Source: Kitasatospora paranensis | Lineage (GTDB): Bacteria > Actinomycetota > Actinomycetes > Streptomycetales > Streptomycetaceae | Assembly (NCBI RefSeq): GCF_039544005.1 | Contig: NZ_BAABKV010000001.1 | Location: forward strand, 5,208,001-5,272,000 | DNA: 64,000 nt | Reading direction: 5' to 3' | Part shown: positions 9,389-19,027 of the stretch, piece by piece | How the letters are laid out: each line of letters starts with the position of its first letter | Numbering within the stretch: position 1 is the first letter of the stretch | Program-made: the position numbers and the translations under genes | The notes under the pieces: generated by a model | What the model was told of the DNA's origin: nothing | The model's input: the letters and a program-made list of their open reading frames with translations, nothing else | Databases searched by the model: none

Positions 9389-12300
9389 GTGACCTCCCCT
9401 TTCCGCCTGGTGCGCAGCCCGCTCGCACAGCCCGAACCGCCCACGCTGGACCCGTACCAGCAGGCGGTGGTCGAGCACGCCGCCGGGCCGCTGCTGGTGC
9501 TCGCCGGCCCCGGCACCGGCAAGACCACCACCCTGGTCGAGGCGGTCGCCCGCCGGATCGAGCGCGGCACCGACCCCGAGCGGATCCTCGTCCTCACCTT
9601 CAGCCGCAAGGCCGCGATGGAGCTCCGGGACCGGATGACCGCCCGGATCGGCAGTACCGGCGCCGCGCCCCAGGCGACCACCTTCCACTCCTTCTGCTAC
9701 GCCCTGCTGCGCGAGCACCAGCGCCCCGAGGAGGCGGCCGAGCCGCTGCGGCTGCTCTCCGGCCCCGAGCAGGACGTCATGGTCCGCGAACTGCTCGCCG
9801 GCGGCGCAGAGGACGTCCGGCTCGGCACCGGCCGGATCAACTGGCCGCTCGACCTGCGGGCCTGCCTGACCACCCGCGGCTTCGCCGACGAGGTCCGCGC
9901 CGTCCTCGCCCGCAGCCGCGAGCTCGGGCTCGGCGAGGAGGAGCTCGCCCGCTTCGCCGAGGGCGTGGAGCGCCCCGACTGGGCCGCCGCCGCGCACTTC
10001 CTCGCCGACTACCTCGACGTCCTCGACCTGCGGGGCGTCCTCGACTACGCCGAGCTCGTCCACCGCGCCGTGCTGCTCGCCGAACGCCCCGAGGTCGCCG
10101 ACGCGCTCGGCCGCCGCTACGAGGTGGTCTTCGTCGACGAGTACCAGGACACCGACCCCTCCCAGGTGCGGCTGCTGCGCCGGCTGGCCGGCGGCGGCCG
10201 CGACCTGGTCGCCGTCGGCGACCCCGACCAGTCGATCTACGCCTTCCGCGGCGCCGACATCAACGGCATCCTCGACTTCCCACACACCTTCCTGCAGGCC
10301 GACGGCAGCCCCGCCGAGGTCAAGGTGCTGCGGGTGTCGCGGCGCTCCGGCGCCGTGCTGCTCGCCGCCACCCGCGAACTCGCCCGCCGGATGCCGATGG
10401 GCCGGCTCCCCGCCGACAAGCTCGCCCAGCACCGGGCCCTGCTGCCCTCCCGCGAGGGCGGCGCCGTCGAGGTGTACACCTACCCCACACCCGGCACCGA
10501 ATTGGACTCCGTCGCCGACCTGCTGCGCCGCGCCCACCTGGAGGACGGCGTGCCCTGGGGCGAGATGGCCGTCCTCGTCCGGGCCGGTGCCCGCTCGATA
10601 CCGGGCGTACGGCGGGCACTGGCCGCGGCCGGCGTCCCGCTGGAGATCGACGGCGACGACCTGCCGCTGCGCGAGGAGCCGGCCGTCGCCCCGTTGCTGC
10701 TCGCCCTGCGGGTCTGCGCCGAGCCGGCCGGGCGCCTCACCGCCGAGGTCGCGCACACCCTGCTCACCGGCCCGCTCGGCGGCCTCGACGGCTCCGACCT
10801 GCGCCGGCTCGGCCGAGCCCTGCGCGAGGAGGAGCGCACCGCCCTGCGGGAGAGCGGCGACGCCACCGCCGTACGGGCCGCCGAGGAACTGATCCGCGAA
10901 GCCCTCGCCGAACCCGAGCGGCTGGTCGCCATGGACGCACTGCCCGCCCGCCGGGCCCGCGACCTCGGCACCCTGCTGCGCAAGGTCCGCGAGCTCCTGG
11001 CCGGCGGCGGCAGCGCCGAGGAGGCGCTCTGGACGCTCTGGGACGGCAGCCGCCGCTGGCGCGAGCGCCTGGAGCGGGCCGCGCTGCGCGGCGGCGCGGC
11101 CGCCCGCAACGCGGACCGCGACCTCGACGCGCTCTGCGCCCTGTTCGAGACGGCCGCCAGGGCCGAGGAACAGGTCGCCGGACACCGCGGCGCCCCCGAC
11201 TTCCTGGCCGAACTCGAAGCCCAGGACATCGCCGCCGACACCCTCACCGTGCGCGCCGTGCGCCCCGACGCCGTCCGGCTGATGACCGCCCACCGCTCCA
11301 AGGGCCTGGAGTGGCGGATCGTCGTGGTCGCCGGCGTCCAGGAGGGCCTGTGGCCCGACCTCCGCCGCCGCGGCTCCCTGCTGGAGGCCGACCGGATCGG
11401 GCGGGACGGCCTCGCCGAACCGCTCTCCCCGGCCGCCCTGCTCGGGGAGGAGCGCCGGCTCTTCTACACCGCCGCCACCCGGGCCAGGGACCGCCTGATC
11501 GTCACCGCGGTCAAGGCACCCGCCGAGGACGGCGACGAGCCCTCCCGCTTCCTGCGCGAGCTCTACCGCGAGGAGCTCGACCCGCGGACGGGCAAGGTCC
11601 GCTCCCGCACCCCGCAGGTCACCGTCGCCGACGTCACCCACCGCCCGCGCCGCCCGCTGTCGGTGGCCGCCCTGGTCGCCGAGCTGCGGGCGGTCACCGT
11701 GGACGCCTCACGCTCGCCCGAGCTGCGCCGGGCCGCCGCCGAACGGCTCGCCCGGCTCGCCACCGCCGCCGACGAGGACGGCGCCCCGCTGGTGCCCGCC
11801 GCCCACCCCGACCGCTGGTGGGGCCTGCTCGACCAGACCGCCGCGCCCGAACCGCTGCGCGCCCCGGACACCCCCGTCCGGCTCTCCGGCAGCGGCCTGG
11901 AACAGCTCGACAGCTGCGCCCTGCAGTGGTTCCTCGACAAGGACGTCCGGGCGGCCGGCACCGCCAGCGCCGCCCAGGGCTTCGGCAACGTCCTGCACGC
12001 CCTCGCCGACGAGGTCGGCTCCGGCCGCACGCCGGCCGACCTCGCCGTCCTCATGGAGCGCCTCGACACCGTCTGGGACGCGCTCGCCTTCGACGCGCCG
12101 TGGAAGTCCCAGCAGGAGAAGACCGAGGCCCGCGGCGCCCTGGAGCGCTTCCTGCACTGGCACGTCCTGGAGCGCGGCCGCACCACCCTCGCCACCGAGC
12201 ACGGCTTCGACCTGACGCTGACCGTCGGGGGCGTCGCCGTCCGGATCCGCGGCTCCATGGACCGCATCGAGCAGGACGGCGCGGGCCGCGCGTACGTCGT

Positions 12301-12667
12301 CGACTTCAAGACCGGCAAGCAGATCCCCACCGACAAGTCGCTGCCGGAACACCGCCAGCTCGCCGTCTACCAGCTGGCCGTCCGCAACGGCGCGCTGGAC
12401 GGCCTGCCCGGTGTCCCGGAGGGCGTCGCCTCCGGCGGCGCCGAGCTCGTCCACCTGCGCGAGCCCGGCAAGACCGACAAGGAGGCCCCGAAGGTCCAGC
12501 AGCAGGGCCCGCCGGACGGCGAGCCGTGGATCGAGAACCTCCTCGCCGACGCCGCCGGCCGGGTCCTCGCCGAGCGCTTCGTCCCCACCCAGGGCGACAA
12601 CTGCACCCGCTGCTCCTTCCGCGGCAGCTGCTCCGCCCAGCGCGACGGCCGCCAGCTCATCGACTGA
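9389..12667 (+). CDS. adnA: AdnA-like UvrD-family helicase with Fe-S RecB-type nuclease
   Basis: First subunit of the actinobacterial AdnAB double-strand-break resection motor. Motifs: Walker A GPGTGKTT, motif II VDEYQDT, QSIYAFRGA, TAHRSKGLEW and YTAATRARDRL. The C-terminal nuclease has VVDFKTGK, and four cysteines (one in LDSCALQWF, three in CTRCSFRGSC) frame it as in Fe-S-containing AddB/AdnA nucleases. GTG 9389 is chosen because the conserved LDPYQQAVVEHAAGP begins ~20 residues later; upstream codons are low-complexity. The protein is ~1092 residues. The A/B assignment follows the order in Mycobacterium (A first), so it is firm for the pair but less so for which is which. Confidence 0.88.
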   Translation: MTSPFRLVRSPLAQPEPPTLDPYQQAVVEHAAGPLLVLAGPGTGKTTTLVEAVARRIERGTDPERILVLTFSRKAAMELRDRMTARIGSTGAAPQATTFHSFCYALLREHQRPEEAAEPLRLLSGPEQDVMVRELLAGGAEDVRLGTGRINWPLDLRACLTTRGFADEVRAVLARSRELGLGEEELARFAEGVERPDWAAAAHFLADYLDVLDLRGVLDYAELVHRAVLLAERPEVADALGRRYEVVFVDEYQDTDPSQVRLLRRLAGGGRDLVAVGDPDQSIYAFRGADINGILDFPHTFLQADGSPAEVKVLRVSRRSGAVLLAATRELARRMPMGRLPADKLAQHRALLPSREGGAVEVYTYPTPGTELDSVADLLRRAHLEDGVPWGEMAVLVRAGARSIPGVRRALAAAGVPLEIDGDDLPLREEPAVAPLLLALRVCAEPAGRLTAEVAHTLLTGPLGGLDGSDLRRLGRALREEERTALRESGDATAVRAAEELIREALAEPERLVAMDALPARRARDLGTLLRKVRELLAGGGSAEEALWTLWDGSRRWRERLERAALRGGAAARNADRDLDALCALFETAARAEEQVAGHRGAPDFLAELEAQDIAADTLTVRAVRPDAVRLMTAHRSKGLEWRIVVVAGVQEGLWPDLRRRGSLLEADRIGRDGLAEPLSPAALLGEERRLFYTAATRARDRLIVTAVKAPAEDGDEPSRFLRELYREELDPRTGKVRSRTPQVTVADVTHRPRRPLSVAALVAELRAVTVDASRSPELRRAAAERLARLATAADEDGAPLVPAAHPDRWWGLLDQTAAPEPLRAPDTPVRLSGSGLEQLDSCALQWFLDKDVRAAGTASAAQGFGNVLHALADEVGSGRTPADLAVLMERLDTVWDALAFDAPWKSQQEKTEARGALERFLHWHVLERGRTTLATEHGFDLTLTVGGVAVRIRGSMDRIEQDGAGRAYVVDFKTGKQIPTDKSLPEHRQLAVYQLAVRNGALDGLPGVPEGVASGGAELVHLREPGKTDKEAPKVQQQGPPDGEPWIENLLADAAGRVLAERFVPTQGDNCTRCSFRGSCSAQRDGRQLID

Positions 12668-12789
12668 GCCCCGGGGCGACCCCGCCCCCGGCGCCCTGGG
12701 GTGGCCCCGCTCCGGAGGGGGCGGGCTGTCCGTGGAGGCTCCCGGCCGGGGTGGGTGTCGATGTCCGTCGGGGCGGTTAGCTTTGTCGG

Positions 12790-15700
12790 GTGCGTTCCGT
12801 GCTCGATCACCCCGACCAGTTGAAGGATCTGCTCGGCATCCCCTTCAACGCCGAGCAGATGCGCGCGATCGGCGCCCCGCTGGAGCCCGCCGTGATCGTC
12901 GCGGGAGCCGGGTCCGGCAAGACGACGGTGATGGCGGCCCGGGTCGTCTGGCTGGTCGGCTCCGGTGCGGTGCGGCCCGAGCAGGTCCTCGGGCTGACCT
13001 TCACCAACAAGGCGGCCGGCGAGCTCGCCGAGCGGGTCAGGGCCGCCCTGCTGCGCGCCGGGGTGGTGGAGGCGGACGACGCCGAGGCCTTGGGCGAGCC
13101 GGAGATATCGACCTACCACGCGTTCGCCGGCCGGCTGCTGAAGGAGCACGGCCTGCGCCTGGGCATCGAGCCGGACGTCCGGCTGCTCGCCGACGCCACC
13201 CGCTTCCAGCTGGCCGCCAAGGTGCTCCGCTCGGCCCGCGGCCCCTTCCCGGCCCTGACCGGCACGTTCACCGCCCTGGTCGCCGACCTCATCGCGCTGG
13301 ACTCCGAGCTGGCCGAGCACCTCGTCGACCCCGAGGACCTCCGCGCCCACGACACCGCCCTGCTGGACGCCCTCGCCGGCGTGAAGCTCGGCAACGACGA
13401 CCTGCGGGCCGTCCCGAAGGCCGCCCGCGCCCGGCAGGAGCTGCTCCACCTGGTCGAGGACTACCGCGGCCGCAAACGGGCCGCCGACCTGATGGACTTC
13501 GGCGACCAGATCGCCGCCTCGGCCCGGCTCGCCCAGCAGCGCCCGGAGGTGGGCCGGCTGTTGCGCGAGCAGTTCCGGGTGGTGCTCCTCGACGAGTACC
13601 AGGACACCTCGGTCGCGCAGCGGCTGATGCTGGCCGGCCTGTTCGGCGCCGGCAGCGGCCACCCGGTGACCGCGGTCGGCGACCCCTGCCAGGCGATCTA
13701 CGGCTGGCGCGGCGCGTCCGTCGCCAACCTGGACGACTTCCCCGTGCACTTCCCCGGCGCCGACGGCGGCCCGGCGGCCCGCTACGCGCTGAGCGAGAAC
13801 CGCCGCAGCGGCGGCCGGCTGCTGGCCTTCGCCAACGGCCTGGCCGCGCCGCTGCGGGCCATGCACGAGGGCGTCGAGGCGCTGCGGCCCGCCCCCGGCG
13901 CCGAGCAGGACGGCTTCGTGCGCTGCGCGCTGCTGCCGACCCACGACGAGGAGATCGACTGGCTCGCGGACGGGATCGCGCACCTCGTCCGCACCGGGAC
14001 GGCCCCCGGCCGGATCGCGGTGCTCTGCCGGGGCGGCGCGGCCTTCCCCGACGTGCACGCGGCGCTGGTCGCCCGGGAGGTGCCGGTCGAGGTGGTGGGG
14101 CTCGGCGGGCTGCTGCAACTCCCTGAGGTCGCCGACCTGGTGGCGGTCTGCGAGGTGCTCCAGGACCCGACCGCGAACGCCGCCCTGGTCCGGCTGCTGA
14201 TCGGCCCGCGCTGGCGGATCGGCCCGCGCGACCTCGCCCTGCTGGGCCGCCGCGCCGCCGACCTCGTCCGCACCGAGCGGTCCTCGGGTGACGCGCTGGC
14301 CGCCGCGGTGGCCGGCACCGACCCGACCGAGGTGGTCTCCCTCGCGGACGCCCTGGAGACCTTCCTGGACGCCGAGCAGCCCGACGAGCTGCCGTTCTCG
14401 CCGCAGGCCCGGGTGCGCTTCGCCCGGCTCGCCCGCGAGATCCGCGAACTGCGCCGGGCGCTGGCCGAGCCGCTGATGGACGTGCTGCACCGGGTGCTGA
14501 CGGTCACCGGGCTGGAGGTGGAGCTGTCCGCGTCCCCGACGGCGCTGGCCGCCCGCCGCCGCGAGACCCTGCACGGCTTCCTGGACGTCGCGGCCGGCTT
14601 CGCCGACCTGGACGGCGATCCGGGCCTGTCCGCGTTCCTCGGCTTCCTGCGGGCCGCCCAGGAGTACGAGCGCGGCCTGGACGCGGGCCTGCCCGGCGGC
14701 GAGGACACCGTCAAGGTGCTGACCGCGCACAAGTCCAAGGGCCTGGAGTGGGACGTGGTCGCCGTCCCCGGGCTGGTCAAGGGCGCCTTCCCGAGCAGTC
14801 AGGGCCGCGAGCGCTGGACGAGCACCCGCAGGGTCCTGCCGCACGCGCTGCGCGGCGACGCCGCGACGCTGCCAGGCGAACCGGCGTGGACGGCGAAGGG
14901 CCTCGGCCTGTTCAAGAAGGAGATGACGGAGCACTCCGCCGTGGAGGAGCTGCGGCTCGGCTACGTGGCGTTCACCCGGCCGCGGAGCCTGCTGCTGGCC
15001 TCCGGGCACTGGTGGGGGCCGAGCCAGAAGCGCCGCCGCGGGCCGTCCGACTTCCTGCGTCAATTGCACGAGCACTGTGCCGAAAGCGGCAACGGCGAGG
15101 TCGAGGCCTGGGCCGAGGAGCCGCTGCCGGACGCCGAGAACCCGGCCCTGGCCCGGACGGCCGACACCCCGTGGCCGCTGCCGCTGGAGCCGGCCGCGCA
15201 GCTGGCCCGGCGGCGGGTGGCCGAGGTGGTGCAGCGGCGGCTCGCCGGGGCGCCCGCGCCCGAACCGGAGGGGATGGCCCCGGAGGACGCCCGGCTGGTC
15301 GCCTCCTGGGACCGCGACCTCGACTCCCTGCTGGGCGAGCTGGAGCGCTCGCGGCGCGCGGTCCGGGACGTCCCGCTGCCGCCCTCGCTCTCCGCCTCGC
15401 AGCTGATGCGGCTGGCCGCGGACCCGGACGGCTTCGCCCGCGACCTGGCCAGGCCGATGCCCCGCCCGCCGCAGCCCGCGGCCCGGCGCGGCACCCGCTT
15501 CCACACCTGGGTGCAGTCGCACTTCGAGGCGGAGGAGCTGCTCCTGCTGGATCCGTACGCGCTGCCGGGCGCCGACGACGACGGGATCGAGGACGAGCGC
15601 GACCTGGAGCGGCTCAAGGAGGCGTTCCTGCGCAGCCCGTACGCCGGCCGTACGCCGTACCGGATCGAGGCGCCGTTCCAGCTGCTGCTGGCGGGGCGGG

Positions 15701-15987
15701 TGGTGCGCGGCCGGATCGACGCGGTCTACCGGGAGCGTGACGGTGGCGCAGGGTCACCGCATCCGTGGCGCTACGAGGTGGTCGACTGGAAGACCCACCG
15801 GGAGGAGACCGCGGACCCGCTGCAACTCGCCATCTACCGGCTGGCCTGGGCCGAGCGGGCGGGCGTGCCGCCCGAGCAGGTCAGTGCGGCGTTCCTGTAC
15901 GTCCGCAGCGGGCGGGTGGAGAGACCGTCAGGACTTCCTGACCGAAAAGAGTTGACCAGGCTCCTGATCGGGAATAGTGAGGAATGA
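12790..15987 (+). CDS. adnB: AdnB-like UvrD-family helicase-nuclease
   Basis: 1065-residue partner of the preceding protein. Helicase motifs are complete: Walker A GAGSGKTT, LTFTNKAAGELAERV, motif II LDEYQDT, QAIYGWRGA, TAHKSKGLEWD and YVAFTRPRSLL. The C-terminal RecB-like nuclease shows RIDAVYR and YEVVDWKTHREE but lacks the cysteine cluster of the upstream protein, as expected for the second subunit. GTG 12790 is followed by VRSVLDHPDQLKDLLGIPFNAEQ, a normal N-terminus. The 122-bp gap from adnA contains a GC-rich segment but no ORF. Role: ATP-driven end resection for homologous recombination or single-strand annealing. Confidence 0.88.
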   Translation: MRSVLDHPDQLKDLLGIPFNAEQMRAIGAPLEPAVIVAGAGSGKTTVMAARVVWLVGSGAVRPEQVLGLTFTNKAAGELAERVRAALLRAGVVEADDAEALGEPEISTYHAFAGRLLKEHGLRLGIEPDVRLLADATRFQLAAKVLRSARGPFPALTGTFTALVADLIALDSELAEHLVDPEDLRAHDTALLDALAGVKLGNDDLRAVPKAARARQELLHLVEDYRGRKRAADLMDFGDQIAASARLAQQRPEVGRLLREQFRVVLLDEYQDTSVAQRLMLAGLFGAGSGHPVTAVGDPCQAIYGWRGASVANLDDFPVHFPGADGGPAARYALSENRRSGGRLLAFANGLAAPLRAMHEGVEALRPAPGAEQDGFVRCALLPTHDEEIDWLADGIAHLVRTGTAPGRIAVLCRGGAAFPDVHAALVAREVPVEVVGLGGLLQLPEVADLVAVCEVLQDPTANAALVRLLIGPRWRIGPRDLALLGRRAADLVRTERSSGDALAAAVAGTDPTEVVSLADALETFLDAEQPDELPFSPQARVRFARLAREIRELRRALAEPLMDVLHRVLTVTGLEVELSASPTALAARRRETLHGFLDVAAGFADLDGDPGLSAFLGFLRAAQEYERGLDAGLPGGEDTVKVLTAHKSKGLEWDVVAVPGLVKGAFPSSQGRERWTSTRRVLPHALRGDAATLPGEPAWTAKGLGLFKKEMTEHSAVEELRLGYVAFTRPRSLLLASGHWWGPSQKRRRGPSDFLRQLHEHCAESGNGEVEAWAEEPLPDAENPALARTADTPWPLPLEPAAQLARRRVAEVVQRRLAGAPAPEPEGMAPEDARLVASWDRDLDSLLGELERSRRAVRDVPLPPSLSASQLMRLAADPDGFARDLARPMPRPPQPAARRGTRFHTWVQSHFEAEELLLLDPYALPGADDDGIEDERDLERLKEAFLRSPYAGRTPYRIEAPFQLLLAGRVVRGRIDAVYRERDGGAGSPHPWRYEVVDWKTHREETADPLQLAIYRLAWAERAGVPPEQVSAAFLYVRSGRVERPSGLPDRKELTRLLIGNSEE

Positions 15988-16019
15988 GTCACGCAGAGCA
16001 TCCAAGTCGTCACGGGCCC

Positions 16020-16052
16020 GCGCGAAACCTGTGCACTGTGCACTTTTCGCGC
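16020..16052. promoter_or_regulatory. 33-bp nested palindrome upstream of the PP2C gene
   Basis: Outer arms GCGCGAAA (16020-16027) and TTTCGCGC (16045-16052) enclose GTGCAC-T-GTGCAC, itself near-palindromic. A possible -10 (TATTGT, 16054-16059) follows directly, so the palindrome would cover the -35 region, as for a repressor or activator site. It could instead end the adnB transcript. No regulator can be named. Confidence 0.5.
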
Positions 16053-16176
16053 CTATTGTGGGGTCGGTAACCGGTCACCCCCGTTCTCCGGCCACCTGGA
16101 GGGGCAGTCGCCCCTGACTTTCCGTCATCATCGCAGGTGTCTCGGCACCGGCCTCCTTCCGCTGGAGAGAACGACG

Positions 16177-17364
16177 TTGAGCGCGACCGGATGGATCAGA
16201 GACCGGCTCGCGGGGCCGACCCCGGGGGCTGTTCCAGGCACGGTGACCGGCACCTGGCCGAGGACCGCACTGGCGCTGCCGTTCATCGGCATGGCGCTGG
16301 TGGTCGGACTGGACTACTTCAGCAACACCGAGGTGACCGTCGAACCGGCGCTCACCGCCGTCCCCGCCCTGGCCGCCGTGGTCAGCCGGCGCACCTGGTA
16401 CCCGCTGCTGATCGGGCTGCTCACCGAGCTGGCCGCCTTCCTCATGGCCACCTACAACGACGTGCTCGGCGAGTCCGTGCACAGCGCCACGGTCTTCGCG
16501 ATCGCCCTGGTCGCCGGGATCGGCTGGGTCTCCGCGACGCTGCGGCTGCGCCAGGAGCGGGCACTCGCCGACGCCCAGCTGGTCGCCGAGATCGCCCGCC
16601 GGGTCCTGCTGCGCCCCGTCCCCGAGCGGGTCGGCAGCGTGCGGGCGGCGGTGCACTACGCGGCCGCCCACGCGCACGCCTCGATCGGCGGCGACCTGTA
16701 CGAGGTGGTCAACACCCGGCACGGGGTGCGGGCCGTGGTCGGCGACGTGCGCGGCAAGGGGCTGGCCGCGGTGGAGACCGCCGCCGCCGTCCTCGGGGCC
16801 TTCCGCGAGGCCGCCCACCAGGAGCCCGCGCTGGACCGGGTGGCGGGCTGGCTGGCCGTCAGTCTGGACCGCGCCCTGCACGAGAACGACCACCCCGGCA
16901 TCGAGGAGGAGTTCGTCACCCTGGTGCTGATCGGCCTGCACTCGGACGGCACGGCGGAGATCGTCAACTGCGGTCACCCGCCGCCCGTCCTGCTGCGCGC
17001 CGAGGAGCCGGTGGCGCTGCTGGAGCCGGCCGAGCCGGTGCCGCCGCTCGGGGTGCTCGACCCGGCCGACGTCCGCCCGCCGGTGCAGCGCGTGCCGCTG
17101 CGGCCGGGCGACCGGGTGCTGCTGTACACCGACGGCGTGATCGAGGCCCGGGACGATCGCGGCGCCTTCTACCCGCTCGCCGACCGGCTGCCGCACTGCT
17201 CCTTGGGCGGCCCGGTGGAGGTGCTGCAGTGCCTGCACCAGGACGTGGTGCGGCACGTCGGCCACAAGCTCGGCGACGACGCGGCGATGCTGCTGCTGCA
17301 GTACGAGCCGGTCGGCCCGCAGCTGCCCGTCCAGGGCGGCCGGCCGATGCTGGCGAAGGGCTGA
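16177..17364 (+). CDS. Membrane-anchored PP2C-type (SpoIIE/RsbU) serine phosphatase
   Basis: 395 residues, TTG start at 16177 with GGAGAGA upstream. Residues ~28-115 form three to four membrane helices (LALPFIGMALVVGLDYF, LLIGLLTELAAFLM). The rest is a PP2C domain: SIGGDLYEVV and VGDVRGKG supply metal-binding aspartates, followed by NCGHPPPVLL, YTDGVIEARD and LGDDAAMLLL. Such proteins dephosphorylate anti-sigma-factor antagonists and are numerous in streptomycetes; the target here is unknown. No sensor domain other than the membrane bundle is visible. The gene ends 7 bp from the convergent endonuclease/phosphatase gene. Confidence 0.9.
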   Translation: MSATGWIRDRLAGPTPGAVPGTVTGTWPRTALALPFIGMALVVGLDYFSNTEVTVEPALTAVPALAAVVSRRTWYPLLIGLLTELAAFLMATYNDVLGESVHSATVFAIALVAGIGWVSATLRLRQERALADAQLVAEIARRVLLRPVPERVGSVRAAVHYAAAHAHASIGGDLYEVVNTRHGVRAVVGDVRGKGLAAVETAAAVLGAFREAAHQEPALDRVAGWLAVSLDRALHENDHPGIEEEFVTLVLIGLHSDGTAEIVNCGHPPPVLLRAEEPVALLEPAEPVPPLGVLDPADVRPPVQRVPLRPGDRVLLYTDGVIEARDDRGAFYPLADRLPHCSLGGPVEVLQCLHQDVVRHVGHKLGDDAAMLLLQYEPVGPQLPVQGGRPMLAKG

Positions 17365-17371
17365 CCGACTC

Positions 17372-18343
17372 TCAGAGGTCGACCTCGACCAGCAGCGGCC
17401 GGTGGTCCGAGACGCCGGTGCGCAGGGTGGTCGCCGAGCGGACGGCCGTCCGCGGCACGCCCACCGCCAGAACGTGGTCGAACTGCACGGCCGGGCGGTG
17501 CGAGGGGTAGGTGGGGGTGCGGGCCAGGTCGTACCAGCCCTGCAGGCGGGGCCTCGGCTCGCGCACCCGGCGCCGGCGCGGCTCGCCCTGCGCGATCCGG
17601 CCCCGGCGGGCGGCGCGCAGTTCGCGGACCCGCTCGCGCGAGGTGGTGCGCTCGATCGCGGCGGCGCTGCCGAGGACCGTCCGCGGCACCGCGCCGATCA
17701 GGTTGAAGTCGCCGAGCACCAGGTAGGGCTGCGGCAGGTCGGCGATCCAGCGGCGGACCGCCGCGAGCTGGGCGACGTTCCAGCCGGGCACGAACGACAG
17801 GTGGGCGGCGACCACGGTGAACGGCCCGTGCGCGCCCTCCAGGACGGCGGCCAGTGCGGCCCGCGGCTCGTCCGGGACGGCCGTCAGCCCGCGCCGCCCG
17901 GCCACCCGCAGCGGCAGCCCGAACGGCGCCGGGGCGAACCGGCGGGCCCGCCAGTGCCGCACCGGCAGCCGGGTCAGCAGGGCGGTGCCGTAGGAGGGGC
18001 GGCCGGTCGCGGTGTCCACCTCGGCCGGGCCGTACACCTGGAGGCCGGTGACCGCGGGGTCGGGGACCCAGCCGGCCGACGGGGCGGGGCGGCCGTGCAG
18101 CGCGGCGGCGAACCGCCAGTCCGCGGCGCCCATCGCCTTGGCGGCGACGGCGGCCTGGTCGACCAGCCCCGAGCGCTCCTGGTGGCGGTCGACCTCCTGG
18201 AGGGCCAGCACGTCGGCGTCCAGCGCGGCCACCGCGTCCCCCAGCGGGGCCCCGGCCTCGGCGGGGTAGGGCAGCGGGGCGCCGTCGGCCGCGAGCGGCT
18301 GACCGTGCAGCAGGTTGAAGGTGGCGATGCGCAGCTGGCTCAC
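17372..18343 (-). CDS. Endonuclease/exonuclease/phosphatase family protein
   Basis: 323 residues from GTG 18343 (VSQLRIATFNLLHG). Family motifs are present in order: ATFNLLHG (metal-binding Asn), LALQEVD (Glu), VVAAHLSF (His), LVLGDFNL (Asp and Asn) and the final VSDHRPLLVEV (Asp-His). The fold is shared by AP endonucleases, DNase I-like nucleases and phospho-diesterases; the absence of DNA-binding insertions or a signal peptide does not decide between them. It is divergent from padR with only a 63-bp gap. Confidence 0.85.
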   Translation of the reverse strand: MSQLRIATFNLLHGQPLAADGAPLPYPAEAGAPLGDAVAALDADVLALQEVDRHQERSGLVDQAAVAAKAMGAADWRFAAALHGRPAPSAGWVPDPAVTGLQVYGPAEVDTATGRPSYGTALLTRLPVRHWRARRFAPAPFGLPLRVAGRRGLTAVPDEPRAALAAVLEGAHGPFTVVAAHLSFVPGWNVAQLAAVRRWIADLPQPYLVLGDFNLIGAVPRTVLGSAAAIERTTSRERVRELRAARRGRIAQGEPRRRRVREPRPRLQGWYDLARTPTYPSHRPAVQFDHVLAVGVPRTAVRSATTLRTGVSDHRPLLVEVDL

Positions 18344-18369
18344 ACCCCCGACCGTACCGGCTGCGGGAC

Positions 18370-18408
18370 TTGAGCCGGCCGGGCATACCGGGTATACATA
18401 CTCGGTAT
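18370..18408 (+). promoter_or_regulatory. Leaderless padR promoter with overlapping palindromic operator
   Basis: TTGAGC (18370-18375), 17 bases, TATACA (18393-18398) predict a transcript start about 18405-18407, which is the ATG itself; no Shine-Dalgarno is present. An inverted repeat ATACCGGGTAT / ATACTCGGTAT (18385-18395, 18398-18408, 10 of 11 positions symmetric) spans the -10 and the start codon. This is the expected layout for PadR autorepression. Confidence 0.75.
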
Positions 18409-19003
18409 GTCGATCCGTCATGGTCTCCTCGCCCTCCTCGACCAGGGCCCCCGGTACGGCTACCAGCTGCGCGCGGACTTCGAGGCCCGTACCGGCGCCA
18501 CCTGGCCGCTCAACGTCGGGCAGGTGTACACCACACTCGGCCGGCTGGAGCGCGACGGCCTGGTGGAGCCGGCGGGCGAGGACGGCGAGGGCCACCTGTT
18601 CTACGCCGTCACCGAGGCAGGACGCGCGGAACTGCGCCAGTGGTTCGACACCCCGGTGCCCCGCACCAACCCGCCGCGCGACGAACTCGCCATCAAGCTG
18701 GCGATGGCCGTCACGGTGCCCGGCGTCGACGTCCAGGCCGTCGTGCAGGCCCAGCGCCGGCACAGCATGAAGGCCCTCCAGGACTACACCCGGCTCAAGG
18801 CCCAGGCCCTGACCGCGGGCGAGGCGCCGGGCGACCTCGCCTGGCTGCTCGTCCTGGAGCAGCTCATCTTCCAGACCGAGGCCGAGATCCGCTGGCTCGA
18901 CCACTGCGAGACCCGTCTCGCCCAGCACGCCGCGCGGCCGGTGCCGCCGGCCGCCGCGCCCGCCGCGGACCGGCCGGCCGGCCGCCGCCGCACCCGCATC
19001 TGA
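18407..19003 (+). CDS. PadR family transcriptional regulator
   Basis: 198 residues. The N-terminal winged helix is typical of PadR: ALLDQGPRYGYQLRADFE, then NVGQVYTTLGRLERDGLVE as recognition helix and wing. Residues ~95-180 form the C-terminal dimerisation helices (AVVQAQRRHSMKALQDYTRLK), giving the longer PadR-s1 class. It is followed 24 bp later by an ABC ATPase and permease, so it most likely represses its own exporter operon in response to a toxic or signalling compound. The operator overlaps the start codon (see the promoter entry). Confidence 0.9.
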   Translation: MSIRHGLLALLDQGPRYGYQLRADFEARTGATWPLNVGQVYTTLGRLERDGLVEPAGEDGEGHLFYAVTEAGRAELRQWFDTPVPRTNPPRDELAIKLAMAVTVPGVDVQAVVQAQRRHSMKALQDYTRLKAQALTAGEAPGDLAWLLVLEQLIFQTEAEIRWLDHCETRLAQHAARPVPPAAAPAADRPAGRRRTRI

Positions 19004-19027
19004 CCAGCCGAGCACCGCAGGGGAACT

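Noticed and set aside
12367..15522. 1051-codon minus-strand ORF over adnB
   Set aside because: Antisense shadow of a well-supported helicase gene; no motif and no start context.
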